From Pleurostoma richardsiae (Eukaryota > Ascomycota > Sordariomycetes > Calosphaeriales > Pleurostomataceae): a stretch of DNA of 64,000 bases. The stretch lies in contig JANBVO010000033.1 of NCBI GenBank assembly GCA_030052745.1, positions 310,001 to 374,000 on the forward strand, given 5' to 3'. This document shows, piece by piece, positions 62,524 through 64,000 of this stretch; the first letter of the stretch is position 1; each line of letters begins with the position of its first letter. Below the pieces are notes generated by a model. It made no database searches. It saw only the letters and a program-made list of their open reading frames with translations, and had not been told where the DNA came from. The position numbers and the translations under genes were made by a program.

Positions 62524-63090
62524 GGAAGGAAGATCGGTTCTGGGAATTACCTCTGGACGCGGATATGGCCTGAGCGTGTCGGGCCTGAGCGTGTCGTGGC
62601 CTGGGGTTATTTGATGTTGGCTGCAAGATCCACCAGTTCCGTCGTCAACAAGGCCGCATGTTTGACTATTCAGAATCAGAGAGGCAGAGCTGGGACTGGC
62701 TTCTCATAGCTGTGTGGGTGTCTAAGTTGGTGCCTGTTAACAACTCATCTACACTCCTTTATGTGATGTCCGCCTTCCGTATTGTCTCGAGAACACCTTG
62801 CAAAGAGGAAGTTGTTTCCTCGTTGACGAAGAACGTCCAGATCCTCGCGGTCCTCGTCCAGGTTATGGTCCGCCGAATATAAGCTGCTCATGTCGATGCA
62901 TTCTAGTCGCCTATAGATATATACTCGTGCTTCACGTAGTGTAGACTCAAGCGAGCAAGTCCCGCGATAGTTTCACGGAGAGCAAGCAGATGCGCATCGC
63001 GCTCCTGGGAATACCTGTCCTTGGAGACGTGATGCCAGGTGTACATTGTACTCAATAGGCTTACACTTGAGCGAATTTCTCCATTTAACG
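62524..63090. other. intergenic with possible coding trace on the minus strand
   Basis: On the minus strand about 62890-62765 a frame reads WTRTARIWTFFVNEETTSSL without an ATG; it may be a gene fragment. Direct repeats GGCCTGAGCGTGTCG lie near 62567-62595. Nothing else is recognised. Confidence 0.35.
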
Positions 63091-63273
63091 ATGGCGTTAC
63101 TATACACTGACGAAGATAGCGACAACATCACTCTCTTGAGAGAGCTGGAGAGGACCGCTCAGCTGGCGCTGATTCTGCGAGCTGCATCCACTCCCACCGG
63201 ACTACTCACTCTCGAGCCACCCGCCGAAGCAGCAAAACACGAAGTCCGACTGCCAACAAAACCATCCGACTAG
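63091..63273 (+). CDS. possible small orphan protein
   Basis: ATG at 63091, 60 residues (MALLYTDEDSDNITLLRELE, then RTAQLALILRAAST). One amphipathic helix. Low support. Confidence 0.2.
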   Translation: MALLYTDEDSDNITLLRELERTAQLALILRAASTPTGLLTLEPPAEAAKHEVRLPTKPSD

Positions 63274-63437
63274 GTGTACTGTAAATGGAGCGGCGCCCTC
63301 AATCGGTCATTTCAAGAGCTACTTTTGGATGCTATTCGGCTCATCAAGTTCTTATGTAAATCACCTCAACAGTCCTTGTTGGACCTACTGAACGGCTGGG
63401 CTGCTCTTGTTGGAGGTGGGCCTCTCTCTGGAATCTA

Positions 63438-64000
63438 CTATGAAAGAAGTTCGCCCTTTTCTAAGCCGGGGGACGAGTACAGTTCCAAAGCACGTGCCCT
63501 CATAGTCTCAACCTGGGATTTACACACCCTAACATCTGTTTGACATTCCATCCATGTCTCACGACGAATCCGGACACCTTTAGGGTATGACAAGCCTGAG
63601 TTGAAGCAGCGTCTGGCGAAGCTCAGATAGTCGGACGCCAGGACTGGCCCAAGGAGCTTTCCCTTCACCCACTTATTTCCAAAGGGTCTGCCGCGTTTGA
63701 GCTCTAGATCGGCGCGGTGATCGCAAAGAGCGAGGAAAAGGCAACCGGCCTCTAGCCATCTCTTTTCCTCGTTAACAACTTCTCCAAACAGTGTGTTGGC
63801 CACTTTTACTACATCCTCCCACTTTCCGTTCCACGAGTATATCTCGTCCAGCCCGAAGCCGATTTTAATGAATGCATCTTCATCCTCGAAATGGACAATG
63901 TCGAGGCCTGCAAATTTGTCGATAAGGCTGTTTACAAAGGTAGATGTCTTGTCGGCTAGGACATTAAGCGTCGCGCACTCATTCTGCGACGCTATACATT
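63438..64000 (-). CDS. partial orphan gene running off the right edge
   Basis: The minus strand is open from the window edge to a stop at 63438, giving at least 187 residues without its N-terminus. Segments: LNVLADKTSTFVNSLIDKFA, LDIVHFEDEDAFIKIGFGLD, EIYSWNGKWEDVVKVANTLF, EEKRWLEAGCLFLALCDHRA and SDYLSFARRCFNSG. The mix of helices and aromatic residues suggests a globular intracellular protein. Family not recognised. The start and any upstream introns lie outside the window. Confidence 0.5.
   Translation of the reverse strand, partial: CIASQNECATLNVLADKTSTFVNSLIDKFAGLDIVHFEDEDAFIKIGFGLDEIYSWNGKWEDVVKVANTLFGEVVNEEKRWLEAGCLFLALCDHRADLELKRGRPFGNKWVKGKLLGPVLASDYLSFARRCFNSGLSYPKGVRIRRETWMECQTDVRVCKSQVETMRARALELYSSPGLEKGELLS

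Overview
The window is a 64 kb piece of a filamentous ascomycete nuclear genome, most likely a sordariomycete and plausibly Hypocreales. Its genes carry short introns (about 45-76 nt) with GT-AG ends and CTGAC/CTAAC branch sites. Many of its protein families are restricted to filamentous fungi: a PCL/PHO80-type cyclin, C2H2 orphan proteins, BTB and ankyrin proteins, an FHA-kinase, a fungal HMG-box protein, DUF3723, a ferric reductase, GH47 and a class III GH18 chitinase. No tRNA, rRNA, CRISPR, bacterial operon or complete transposase was found. The species cannot be named from the sequence.

Layout. 1-9 kb: a cyclin, a small orphan protein, a zinc-finger gene, an orphan minus-strand gene with a good TATA box, and an 869-residue conserved fungal protein of unknown function. 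9.5-12.7 kb: a gene whose 776-residue helical-repeat N-terminus appears to be spliced in frame onto a SKP1-like C-terminus. 13-24.7 kb: a degenerate NACHT/P-loop-like protein, a C2H2 protein with a decayed partial copy, a BTB protein with internal 45-residue repeats, an FHA-kinase, a protein with repeated GIW...WG...HEQ modules, and a truncated TPR protein. A dispersed repeat occurs twice in this interval. 24.8-34.5 kb: gene-poor sequence with decayed coding, a multispanning membrane protein broken by two 1-nt deletions, a SAM-like N-terminal module protein, a gene broken by a 22-bp tandem duplication, and a protein resembling those labelled 'vegetative cell wall protein gp1'. 35.6-50.6 kb: an F-box/nucleotidyltransferase-like protein, several orphans, an acidic-repeat protein, an ankyrin protein, a secreted Ser/Thr-rich protein, a MADS-like protein and a Gln-rich protein. 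51-64 kb: a pseudokinase, an HMG-box protein, a four-TM membrane protein, a chromodomain protein, a GH47 mannosidase, a six-exon chitinase, a DUF3723 gene head-to-head with a ferric reductase, and a partial gene at the right edge.

The region looks like an accessory or plastic compartment: lineage-specific families, low gene density, gene remnants, frameshifts, duplicated fragments and two perfect hairpins. The strongest leads are the SKP1-like fusion, and the adjacent divergent DUF3723 and ferric reductase genes, a pair known as recurrent cargo of Starship giant transposons. The Starship captain recombinase (DUF3435) was not seen. Several genes belong to ubiquitin-ligase-type families (SKP1-like, F-box, BTB) or signalling families (FHA-kinase, pseudokinase, cyclin), but a shared pathway is only inference. 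All intron positions were derived by eye from splice signals, frame continuity and family conservation.
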